Source: an uncultured Prevotella sp.
Lineage (GTDB): Bacteria > Bacteroidota > Bacteroidia > Bacteroidales > Bacteroidaceae
DNA: 32,579 bases
Assembly: GCA_900320905.1 (NCBI GenBank)
Contig: ONTZ01000041.1
Coordinates: forward strand, 1 to 32,579
Direction: 5' to 3'
The notes under the pieces: model-generated
What the model saw: the letters and a program-made list of their open reading frames with translations, nothing else
Told to the model about the DNA's origin: nothing
Databases searched by the model: none
Translations under genes and position numbers: made by a program
Shown: positions 1 to 7,900 of the stretch, piece after piece
Position numbering within the stretch: position 1 is the first letter of the stretch
Layout of the letters: every line of letters starts with the position of its first letter

Positions 1-320
1 CTGTCCTTCACGTCAAAAGCCATCACAGTAAAGTATTCCGCTTTATCCATAAACTCCTTGGTATAACGCTTCTCTGCGACATAAACAGTCAGGGCTGTGC
101 GTCCCCAAAGTGTCCCGATGCCACCCCAGCCGATGGTCATGGCATTGCTTTTCTCCTTGTCGCCAGCCGCAAGCAATTCGGCATCGTGGAACCATTGGAA
201 ACCATTCTCCGTGAAGTCCTCCCTTACGTTGAACTTCTTAAATCCGTTCTCTTCCTGAGCAAATGCAGGAATACTTGCCATAAGCATGAAGGCTGCGAAT
301 ACAAACTTTTCTATCTTCAT
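1..320 (-). CDS. Secreted flavin reductase-like protein (partial, C-terminus off left edge)
   Basis: About 106 residues are visible. They begin with a signal peptide (MKIEKFVFAAFMLMASIPAFAQ), followed by a segment reading NAMTIGWGGIGTLWGRTALTVYV, which resembles the N-terminal FMN-binding part of the flavin reductase-like (flavoredoxin) family. Members bind FMN and reduce flavins or small substrates; an exported one would work in the periplasm, an inference from the signal peptide. It is the last visible gene of a minus-strand operon, 7 nt after the stop of the preceding secreted protein, and it shares the redox theme of the SDR enzyme and the divergent flavoproteins. The family call is moderate because the C-terminal half lies outside the window. 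Confidence 0.7.
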   Translation of the reverse strand, partial: MKIEKFVFAAFMLMASIPAFAQEENGFKKFNVREDFTENGFQWFHDAELLAAGDKEKSNAMTIGWGGIGTLWGRTALTVYVAEKRYTKEFMDKAEYFTVMAFDVKD

Positions 321-327
321 TGTTTTT

Positions 328-936
328 TTACTTTTTCTGATCTATAAGACTTTTGATTTCTTTTTCAAAGATGTTACGTTCTACAATTCTGTAGTGAGGA
401 TGATAGGCCTCACGGTAGTCTGGCGAGTGGCTGATGGCGTATTTCCCGACGTAAAGGACGCTGTCTATGAATTGTTTGTCCTCTTGATAGTTGGGCAAAT
501 CCAGTTTCATCTGGTCAATAGTACCAATAATCTTGTGCCATCGTTCACTCCACGACTCAACAGAAGGTCGCTTCTCAGAGTTGGCACTTCGGATGAAGGC
601 ATTAAGCAACAGGTCTTCTGAGACGAGACTCTCTTTGATGGCTCGAATGCTGACACGATAATAGCTGCTGTCTATCCCGCATGGCTCGTAGTACCAGGGC
701 ATGAGGTCATCGAGGCTGATAGTATTCAACTCTTCATCCAGATAAGCCTTAACCCTTTGTCTGTCCGACACCAGATGTTCGGCTCCCATATAGTCCTGGA
801 AGCACGACTTGTAGATGTCAAGCAGCCGCGACTTCGGATAAGTCTGCATCTGTCTGTTGATGAATCCTTCAACATCCTGTGCCGATATTGCAACTGAAAA
901 TATCAACGCAATCGATATAAGTAATCCCTTCTTCAT
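328..936 (-). CDS. Secreted protein of unknown function, 202 aa
   Basis: I do not recognise a family. The protein starts with a clear signal peptide (about residues 1-19, ending ISAQ, with no lipobox cysteine). The mature part is charged and mostly helical-looking, rich in Asp, Glu, Lys and Tyr, with two cysteines (YKSCFQDY and EPCGID) that could form a disulfide in the periplasm. No catalytic motif is visible. Its start overlaps the stop of the SDR gene by 4 nt (ATGA) and its stop lies 7 nt before the flavin reductase-like gene. It is therefore almost certainly translated in an operon with both. A link to redox chemistry is only contextual. Confidence 0.75.
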   Translation of the reverse strand: MKKGLLISIALIFSVAISAQDVEGFINRQMQTYPKSRLLDIYKSCFQDYMGAEHLVSDRQRVKAYLDEELNTISLDDLMPWYYEPCGIDSSYYRVSIRAIKESLVSEDLLLNAFIRSANSEKRPSVESWSERWHKIIGTIDQMKLDLPNYQEDKQFIDSVLYVGKYAISHSPDYREAYHPHYRIVERNIFEKEIKSLIDQKK

Positions 937-1643
937 ATTTCCAACTTCCAGCCGTTATCGCCATGATAGATCATCTGGTGGGTCATGCCACCATCTATGC
1001 AGATGTTCTCACCCGTAATGAAACCTGCCTTGTCGGAACAGAGGAACAGCACCATGTTGGCAATATCCATCGGATTGCCGACACGTCCTGCAGGTTGCTG
1101 TGTGGCATCGGGGCCTTCATAGACCGTATAGTTAGTGTCTATCCAACCTGGTGAGATAGAATTAACACGAATACGGCCTGAAAAGCTAACAGCCAGTGCA
1201 TGGGTCAGTGCGGCAATGCCACCTTTTGCAGCCGTGTAGCTCTCTGTCTGCGGCTGGCTCATGCGGTCACGGGACGATGATATATTCACGATGGCGGCAC
1301 CTTCGGCAAAATACGGAGCGAAGAGTTTGGCAAGGTAGAACGGAGCGGTAACTCCCACGCTCATGGCGTATTGAAACTCTTCATAGCTGCATTCGTCAAT
1401 GCCCTTCATCAGCGGTAGGGCATTGTTGATAAGGTAGTCCACATGACCATACTTCCCGATGACCTCCTGGGCAAACCGCTCCAGCACCTGCTTGTCCGAT
1501 ATGTCGCCCACAAAGTGCTGCCCTTTCTGCTTGTCGATGACACAGACATGGGCACCGGCCTTCAGAAACTCATCGGCAATACATCGTCCGATGCCCTGAG
1601 CACCTCCCGTCACAACGGCTACTTTATCCTTAAAAGAATCCAT
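933..1643 (-). CDS. SDR-family NAD(P)-dependent oxidoreductase
   Basis: This is a classical short-chain dehydrogenase/reductase of normal length (236 aa). Visible signatures are the Rossmann nucleotide-binding loop TGGAQGIG (residues 12-19), the NNA motif (73-75), the catalytic Ser in ISSSRDR (about 122-124) and the YxxxK catalytic pair in YTAAKGG (Tyr136, Lys140), then the SPGWIDT segment and a C-terminal ENICIDGG. It should reduce or oxidise a carbonyl or alcohol with NAD(P)(H) in the cytoplasm; the substrate cannot be read from the sequence. It is the first gene of the minus operon, reading away from a divergent promoter region at 1692-1732, and its stop overlaps the next start. Confidence 0.9.
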   Translation of the reverse strand: MDSFKDKVAVVTGGAQGIGRCIADEFLKAGAHVCVIDKQKGQHFVGDISDKQVLERFAQEVIGKYGHVDYLINNALPLMKGIDECSYEEFQYAMSVGVTAPFYLAKLFAPYFAEGAAIVNISSSRDRMSQPQTESYTAAKGGIAALTHALAVSFSGRIRVNSISPGWIDTNYTVYEGPDATQQPAGRVGNPMDIANMVLFLCSDKAGFITGENICIDGGMTHQMIYHGDNGWKLEI

Positions 1644-1691
1644 AAGTGCAGATTTTGTTGGGTTACTTGATAAACAATCCTAAATTTAAGG

Positions 1692-1732
1692 TGCAAATAT
1701 ACAAAATTTGCAGCAAAATCCGTATATTTGCA
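1692..1732. promoter_or_regulatory. Divergent promoter pair (TATATTTG boxes as an inverted repeat)
   Basis: A perfect 11-bp inverted repeat, TGCAAATATAC at 1692-1702 and GTATATTTGCA at 1722-1732, places one Bacteroidetes-type -7 box (TATATTTG) on each strand. The minus box at 1694-1701 would serve the SDR operon. The plus box at 1723-1730 would serve the FMN reductase operon. Neither has a good TTG at the 20-bp spacing used by other promoters in this window, so both may need an activator or be weak. Confidence 0.6.
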
Positions 1733-1761
1733 AAGAAAATTAGCAAGGTTATTAGGTAAGA

Positions 1762-1792
1762 ACCAACTTTCGAGTGGTGAGTACCAACTTTC
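1762..1792. promoter_or_regulatory. Direct repeat ACCAACTTTC x2, candidate regulator site
   Basis: Two identical 10-mers, ACCAACTTTC at 1762-1771 and 1783-1792, are spaced 21 bp start to start, which is two helical turns. They lie between the divergent promoter pair and the FMN reductase gene. Two-turn spacing suits a dimeric repressor or activator binding one face of DNA. No regulator gene is adjacent, so the identity of the binder is unknown. Confidence 0.45.
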
Positions 1793-1825
1793 TAATTTAA
1801 GGATTTACACTAAATAAATACGATT

Positions 1826-2341
1826 ATGAACATTCTGATTCTACAAGGCTCGCCACGAGCTAACGGCAACACTGCATGGATGGCGGAAGAGTACAAGAAG
1901 GCTGCCGAGGCAGCAGGTCATCAGGTCACATTGGTCAATGTGTCTAAGAAGAAGATTGCAGGCTGTCTGGCTTGCGAGTATTGTCATAACAAAGGCAATG
2001 GTGCCTGCATCCAGAAGGATGACATGCAGGAATTGTACCCATTGATGGCAGAAGCAGAGGTGCTGGTGCTGGCTGCACCCATCTACTACTTTACGCTCTC
2101 AGCCCAGATTCAGCTTCCCATTCAGCGCATGTACTGCGTGAACAAACCAGCCAAGGTGAAAAAGATGGCTCTGTTGATGTCATCCTATTCGCCAAACGTT
2201 TATGATGGTGCTATCGCAGAGTTCCGTGACATCTGCAATTATTGGCAGGTAGAAAATATAGGCTATGTCAGTGCCAAGATCGACGAGCAGAAGACCGATG
2301 CCACGCTGAGCAAGATTCAGGCATTGGTGGAGAAACTGTAG
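1826..2341 (+). CDS. NAD(P)H-dependent FMN reductase / flavodoxin-fold oxidoreductase
   Basis: This is a 171-aa flavodoxin-like fold protein of the NADPH-dependent FMN reductase group. The N-terminal strand-loop ILQGSPRANGNTAWM (about residues 4-18) is the typical phosphate-binding loop for FMN. A cysteine cluster GCLACEYCHNKGNGAC (about 46-61) is typical of the iron-sulfur flavoprotein/multimeric flavodoxin subgroup, and AAPIYYFTLSAQ is the second FMN-contact loop. It probably reduces quinones, flavins or an electrophile with NAD(P)H in the cytoplasm. It is the first gene of a plus operon with the DUF3795 and flavodoxin genes, downstream of the direct-repeat site. The exact substrate is unknown. 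Confidence 0.85.
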   Translation: MNILILQGSPRANGNTAWMAEEYKKAAEAAGHQVTLVNVSKKKIAGCLACEYCHNKGNGACIQKDDMQELYPLMAEAEVLVLAAPIYYFTLSAQIQLPIQRMYCVNKPAKVKKMALLMSSYSPNVYDGAIAEFRDICNYWQVENIGYVSAKIDEQKTDATLSKIQALVEKL

Positions 2342-2410
2342 TGTATGAGACAGTGATTTCCTGCCCAAAGACCCCGCTATATCATTAGGTAATGAATCAA
2401 AATTGAGTAA

Positions 2411-2752
2411 ATGAAAGAAATAACAGTTGACGTGAGGATGGTTGCCGCTTGCGGTCTTTACTGTGGAGCGTGCAAGAAATACCGTATGGGCAAATGCCCT
2501 GGATGTCATAAAAATGAAAAGGCTTCATGGTGCAAGATCCGCAAGTGTTGTATGGAAAAGGGTTTCCATACTTGTGCCGAATGCGAGATAGACGTTAAGG
2601 AATGTCGCCTTTACAACAATTTTGTTAGCAAGGTCTTTGCATTCGTCTTCCATAGCGACCGTCCTGCCTGCATCCGTTACATCCGTGAGAACGGCGAACA
2701 AGCATTTGCAGAGGAAATGACAAAACGGGGTGAACAAACCATGCGCAAATGA
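2411..2752 (+). CDS. DUF3795 cysteine-rich protein
   Basis: A small (113 aa) cytoplasmic protein with a dense cysteine pattern: CGLYCGAC near residue 14, CPGC near 29, then WCKIRKCC and CAEC. This matches the DUF3795 family, whose function is not established; the cysteines look like a zinc or iron-sulfur site. The C-terminal third is helical and charged. The stop overlaps the flavodoxin start by 4 nt (ATGA), so the two are translationally coupled. It is a plausible partner in electron transfer or metal sensing for the flavoproteins around it, but that is inference. Confidence 0.8.
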   Translation: MKEITVDVRMVAACGLYCGACKKYRMGKCPGCHKNEKASWCKIRKCCMEKGFHTCAECEIDVKECRLYNNFVSKVFAFVFHSDRPACIRYIRENGEQAFAEEMTKRGEQTMRK

Positions 2753-3291
2753 ACAAATCGCTCATTATTTATGGAAGCCAATATGGCACAACTAAGCGAT
2801 ATGCCGAACACCTGTCTGCAATGACGGGGATAGAAGCCGTAGCTTTCAAAGAGGCTAAGGATATTGATAAGTATGAACGGGTTATCTTCATGGGGGCTCT
2901 TTATGCGGGGAGTGTCCTGGGGTTAAAGAAGACGGTCAGTAAGATGTCCCCCAAGCAAGAACTGGTTATCGTCACTGTCGGTCTTGTTGACCCGACAGAT
3001 CCAGAGAATATTGCATACATCCGGCACTCTATTAAGGAACGTGTTCCAGAACATTTCTATGATGAATCACGGATATTCCATCTACATGGAGCCATTGACT
3101 ACAGCCATCTGAGTCTGAAGCATCGGATGATGATGGCGGTCATTCACTCGAAAATCTCAAAGATGCCCGAAGAAAAGCTTAATGCCGAATCAAAGACCAT
3201 TCTTGCCACATATGGCAAAAAGGAAGACTTCGTCGATTACAGCTCTCTGACAGCAGTGATTACATTCATTAATCGATACGATATTGCATAA
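2749..3291 (+). CDS. Flavodoxin-domain protein
   Basis: A 180-aa protein whose first 20 residues hold the FMN phosphate-binding loop SQYGTTKRYAEHL, characteristic of flavodoxins of the flavodoxin_5/HemG-like group. GALYAGSVLGL (about residues 52-62) is the second flavin loop. Such proteins carry electrons or act as flavin oxidases; no haem pathway gene that would suggest HemG function lies nearby. It is the last gene of the plus redox operon. Its 3' end overlaps, tail to tail, the 3' end of the GNAT gene on the other strand by 23 nt, so there is no room for a normal intergenic terminator between the operons. Confidence 0.85.
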   Translation: MNKSLIIYGSQYGTTKRYAEHLSAMTGIEAVAFKEAKDIDKYERVIFMGALYAGSVLGLKKTVSKMSPKQELVIVTVGLVDPTDPENIAYIRHSIKERVPEHFYDESRIFHLHGAIDYSHLSLKHRMMMAVIHSKISKMPEEKLNAESKTILATYGKKEDFVDYSSLTAVITFINRYDIA

Positions 3292-3733
3292 AATTCGTAT
3301 TCTTGACGAAACCAAATGCTGTATATAGTAGGACACCCATGTCTGATGCTGTGATCTGAACCGAACCACACCCATGTACTCTGGCTTCCTCTACCACTCT
3401 TGAAAGCAGTTCTTTTGCTATTCCCTTGCGTCTGTAGTCAGGATCAGTAAACATACTCGACAGAAGACCTATCCTTCCGCTGGGACAACCAAAATATGGT
3501 GGCTTCTCCACAAAAGACATACCGCTCGTTCCCACTATCTTTTCACCATCCATCGCAATCCATGATACAAAGGAGCCATCTGCCATATGTCTAACATAAT
3601 AGTCCTTCAATGATGGAGCAAGATCGACATCTTCTGTTGCGCCCTCCTCAAGAAGCTGATTAATGCGCATCTGAATAAATGTATCGATTTTGTCCTCAGT
3701 CAATTTTTGATAGATTATACTACTATTATCCAT
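3269..3733 (-). CDS. GNAT family N-acetyltransferase
   Basis: A 154-aa GNAT-fold protein. The acetyl-CoA pyrophosphate-binding motif A is visible as FTDPDYRRKGIAKELL (about residues 92-107, R-R-K-G-I-A type). It is followed by the beta-bulge strand GCGSVQITASDMG and the C-terminal LYTAFGFVKNTNF typical of the family. It transfers acetyl from acetyl-CoA to an amine or small molecule, identity unknown. It sits 22 nt after the metal-efflux adaptor gene and is probably its last cotranscribed partner. A role in metal resistance is not implied by the sequence. Confidence 0.85.
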   Translation of the reverse strand: MDNSSIIYQKLTEDKIDTFIQMRINQLLEEGATEDVDLAPSLKDYYVRHMADGSFVSWIAMDGEKIVGTSGMSFVEKPPYFGCPSGRIGLLSSMFTDPDYRRKGIAKELLSRVVEEARVHGCGSVQITASDMGVLLYTAFGFVKNTNFMQYRID

Positions 3734-3755
3734 CTCATTATTATTATTTTATTAC

Positions 3756-4919
3756 TTATTCATCTTCTCCCGTCTCGGCCTTTTTCATTTCCGATAGGAT
3801 ATAATAGGCGCCATTCAAAGCAAATTGAGCCGTAGAGCCTACGTCGCTTATCGGCTGTACCTCTATGAATCCTTTCTCCTCGCGCACCTTTGTTACTTCT
3901 ACAGGATGGAAGGTGTAACTACCATCATCACGAGTAACGGTAAACACATAGGATTTACCGGCATCGGAGACCACTCCCTCGGTTGAGAATGCTGGTGCCT
4001 GGTGTAAGTCGGATACTATCTTGCCACAGAGATAGAGACCTTCTGCAAATTCATGTTCTGGGCCTTCTATCGTGGCACGCACATGTGCTGCCTTGGGATT
4101 ATTATCGAAGATCTTGCCTATAGATGTGATTTTTCCAGTAAACTTATCGCCACAAGCCGATTTCAGTTCAAAACTAACATCCTGTCCTACACGGATGTGC
4201 GGAAGGTCTTTCTCGAACACTAACAAGTCTGCATAGATATTGTCGAAATTCACGATATGAAACATCGCCATTTGATTATCGACATACTGACCAGTTTCGG
4301 CATTGATAGCTTCTACAGTGCCTGCAATAGGAGCACGAAGCGCAACAGAGGTAACAGTTTCTCCATTGGCAATCTTGGCAGGATTGATACCCATCATACG
4401 GAGTTGAGCCTCCGATGTTCGGAGTTGTCCTTGAAGCAGACGATATTCAGAGAGTGTCTGCTGATAGTCCTTGCCCGACCCAATCTTCTCGGTATAGAGT
4501 TTATGCTGTCGTTCGTATTCCTTAGAAACATATATCAGTCGGTTATACGCATCAAGATAGCGGCTCTGCACATCCAGGAGATCAGGATGAGAGAGTAATG
4601 CCAGCACCTGCCCCTTCACAACCTTTTGGCCTTCACGAACCAGAATCTGCTTCACATTTCCCCCTGTATAGGGCGATACCGATGCCTGACTCTGAGGTGC
4701 TACAGCCAAGCTGCCGTTAGCCTCAATCTCGCCCGAGAATTCGTGGGTAGGAAGTGTACCGAAGCTGATGCCCAGTTTCTTCACCTGACTGTCGGTAAGT
4801 GTCACGTCAGCCATTTCAACTTCAGCCTCTGCCGTCTCATTGGTATCCTTGTCGATGTTGCCAGTGCAACCTACAAGCATCATAGCAGCAATTGCAATAT
4901 TAAAAATATAAGTTTTCAT
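3756..4919 (-). CDS. RND efflux periplasmic adaptor subunit (CzcB/CusB-like lipoprotein)
   Basis: A 387-aa membrane-fusion protein. The N-terminus is a lipoprotein signal with lipobox LVGC (about residues 15-18), so the mature protein is anchored to a membrane in the periplasm. The barrel-sandwich hybrid halves are visible: ASVSPYTGGNVKQILVREG with GQVLALLSHPDLL (about 80-115) and ALRAPIAGTVEAINAETGQYV (about 190-210). They flank a helical hairpin rich in Gln and Leu. It bridges the RND pump and the outer-membrane channel, both encoded in the gene just upstream with only 9 nt between. No His/Met-rich metal-binding tail is seen, so metal specificity must be inferred from the pump. Confidence 0.9.
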   Translation of the reverse strand: MKTYIFNIAIAAMMLVGCTGNIDKDTNETAEAEVEMADVTLTDSQVKKLGISFGTLPTHEFSGEIEANGSLAVAPQSQASVSPYTGGNVKQILVREGQKVVKGQVLALLSHPDLLDVQSRYLDAYNRLIYVSKEYERQHKLYTEKIGSGKDYQQTLSEYRLLQGQLRTSEAQLRMMGINPAKIANGETVTSVALRAPIAGTVEAINAETGQYVDNQMAMFHIVNFDNIYADLLVFEKDLPHIRVGQDVSFELKSACGDKFTGKITSIGKIFDNNPKAAHVRATIEGPEHEFAEGLYLCGKIVSDLHQAPAFSTEGVVSDAGKSYVFTVTRDDGSYTFHPVEVTKVREEKGFIEVQPISDVGSTAQFALNGAYYILSEMKKAETGEDE

Positions 4920-4928
4920 AATGTCGTT

Positions 4929-7900
4929 TTAAAAATAAAGTAATTTAATATGGCTGGTGAGATACTCACCGTATACATCCCAATAGTCAAGTTGTACCTT
5001 TGCAGCCTCCTTCATATTCTCAATAAATCCGATGTAGTCGATAGCCCCTTGACGGTATGACATGATAGCCACGCGTTGTTGCTCATCAGCTAACGGAAGA
5101 ACCACTTCGCGATAGTATTTCAGCTGTTCCTGCCACTTCTCGTTATTGGCCGAAAGCGTCTGTAGTTCTGATTTCAACAGCAGTTCTGTATGTTCCTGCT
5201 GAGCCTTTTCAGCTTCGAACTGTAGTTTTCCGGCCTTTGCTTTCGCCCTACGTTCGCTACTGAACACAGGCATGCTGACGCCAACCTCGTACGACCAGTA
5301 ACCACTATTATTACCAATCTTCTGCGAACCTCCTTGAACATACAGTTTAGGAAGAAATTCTGCCTTTTCGGCTTTTACCAGCTTCTCGGCCAACTTCACT
5401 TTCTCGTTGGCAAGCTGAATAGTTGGTGTGTTATTCAATATTGGGTTCTCTATGCTTAATTCCAGACTATCCGCAGGCAAAAAAAACGTTTCTGTTCCCA
5501 ACCATCTGTTCAAGTTCTGTTTCGCAATTTCTTCATCCATCTGAGCCTGGCGAAGAGCAAGGCTGTTCTGGCGTAATTGCTGCAGCGCACTGATATATTC
5601 CAGTTTTGAGGTTGCTTCGGTTTCGTATCGCATCTTTGCTGCTTTTTCAAAATCGCTGAATACCGAATCAAAGCCCTCATAAACCTTTGTACGATGACGA
5701 GCTACCAGGGCGTTCACATAATCAATGCCAACCTCACGCTTCAGCTCTCGTTCCACCACTTTCCCTTCGGCTTCAGCCACCTTCAGTTGTTGATTCAGTA
5801 GTCCCTTCTTGGCACCGATACTGAAGATATCCAGATTCTGTCGGAGAGCAATCAAGGTATAGGTAGCTTCGTTGCCCTTGCCTATTTCCTCGCCGCCCGT
5901 AGAGAGTTCTGTATCACCAAGGTTGAATGCTGATGGCAGAAGAGCCTGCTGACTTTGTATGTTCAGATGTGCGGCCCGCATACTTGGATAGTTCTTAATA
6001 GCCATTTCCTGTGCTTGCTGTAAGGTGATGACCTGTGCTTTTGCTACAGAGGGCAGCAAGAGCAAAGCCATCAACACGGTAGTTACTTGAAGATGATGAT
6101 TCATAAGTTTCTTTCCTATTTTCTCTTCATACATATATAATATAGGTAGTACGATCAGCGTAAGTGTAGTAGCGGTAAACAGACCTCCTATAACCACAGT
6201 AGCCAATGGGCGCTGCACCTCTGCGCCAGCCGAACCGGAGAAGGCCATTGGCAAGAAGCCGAGCATGGCAGCAGTAGCTGTGAGAAGTATCGGGCGCAGG
6301 CGCTCACGCGTTCCCTTGATGACACACTCACGGATATCGTCAACCCCACCCTGATGCAGAGCGTTGAAGCGGTTAACCAATACCAGTCCGTTAAGAACAG
6401 CCACACCAAAAAGCACTATAAAGCCCACACCAGCTGAGATGCTGAAAGGCATACCACGTAACGCCAATGCTAAGACACCGCCGATAGTAGAAAGCGGTAC
6501 TGCCATATAAATCATCAATGCCTGTTTAACTGATTTCAAGGCAAAATACAACAGCACAAAGATCAGCAACAAGGCTATAGGCATGACTATAGCCATGCGT
6601 TCACGAGCATCCTGCATATTCTGGAACTCGCCTCCGTATGTTACATGATAGCCAGTAGGCATTTTCACCTGATTATCGAGTTTCTGCTTAATTTCCTCAA
6701 CCAACGACTGCACATCCCTACCACGTACATTCACACCTACATAGACACGTCGTGAGGCTTTGTCACGACTAATCTGCATCGGACCGGGCTCATAACTGAT
6801 ATCTGCCACCTCTTTCAATGGAATCAATGAACCATTTGGAAGATCTACATACAGATTCTGGATATCATCAATACTCTTGCGCTCCTTCTGGTCGAGGCGT
6901 ATCACCATATCAAAACGTTTCTCCCCTTCGAATATCACACCGGCTTTTGCACCAGCAAAGGCGGCACATACATAATTGTTCAATTTTTCAATATTCAGTC
7001 CGTAGCGGGCTATTCTCTGACGATCGTATTTCACGGTAATCTGTGGCAGACCGGCTGTACGCTCCAACGCCACATCCTCAGCTCCCTTAATCTTTGAAAT
7101 AACGTTCACCATCTTTTCGCCAATCATGTTCAGCGTATCAAGATCCTCACCATATACCTTCACGGCTATATCTTCGCGTACACCAGTGAGCAACTCGTTA
7201 AAGCGCAAGGCAACAGGTTGTGAGAAAGAATAGTTCAAACCAGGAAGCGAGTCCAGCTTCTCAATCATTTTTTCAATCAGTTCTTCCTTCGTCTTGGCAT
7301 TTTTCCATTTGCTCTTATCTTTCTCAAGAATCACAAACGAGTCAGTATAATCAAACCCCATCGGGTCGGTAGGAATATCAGCAACACCAATTCGAGCACA
7401 AACAGTTTTTATCTCTGGGAAGTTCTGAAGTAGCACTTGTTCAACCTCCACCTCGCGTTTGATGGTTTCCTCGAGCGAACTGCCAGGGCGCAGGAATGTC
7501 TGCATAGCAATGTCGCCTTCGTCTAATTCGGGTATAAACTCTCCACCCATATTCCAGAATACCAATCCTGATATCACAAAAAGACCAGCAGCCAGCAGCA
7601 ACACTAATCTGCGATGTTCAAGCGAATAAGAGAGCAGCGGACTGTATGCCTGCTGCACCTTGGTCATCATGTTTTCGCTCAGCAATTGCAGCCTTTGCTC
7701 AAATCGTGCCAACCTGCTATCCTTGTTACCATGAGGTCTAAGCAGTAATACGCTGATGGCAGGCACATAGGTAAGGCAGAGAATCAATGCACCCAACACG
7801 GCAAAGGCAAAAGTATATGCCATCGGCTGGAACATTTTTCCGCTGATGCCTGTCAGGAACAAGATGGGGGCAAACACAATCAGGATAATCAACTGTCCGA

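Noticed and set aside
3266-3305. ATACGA/TCGTAT inverted repeat at the convergent flavodoxin-GNAT overlap as a two-way terminator
   Set aside because: Only 6 bp, AT-rich, no T runs and inside both coding ends.
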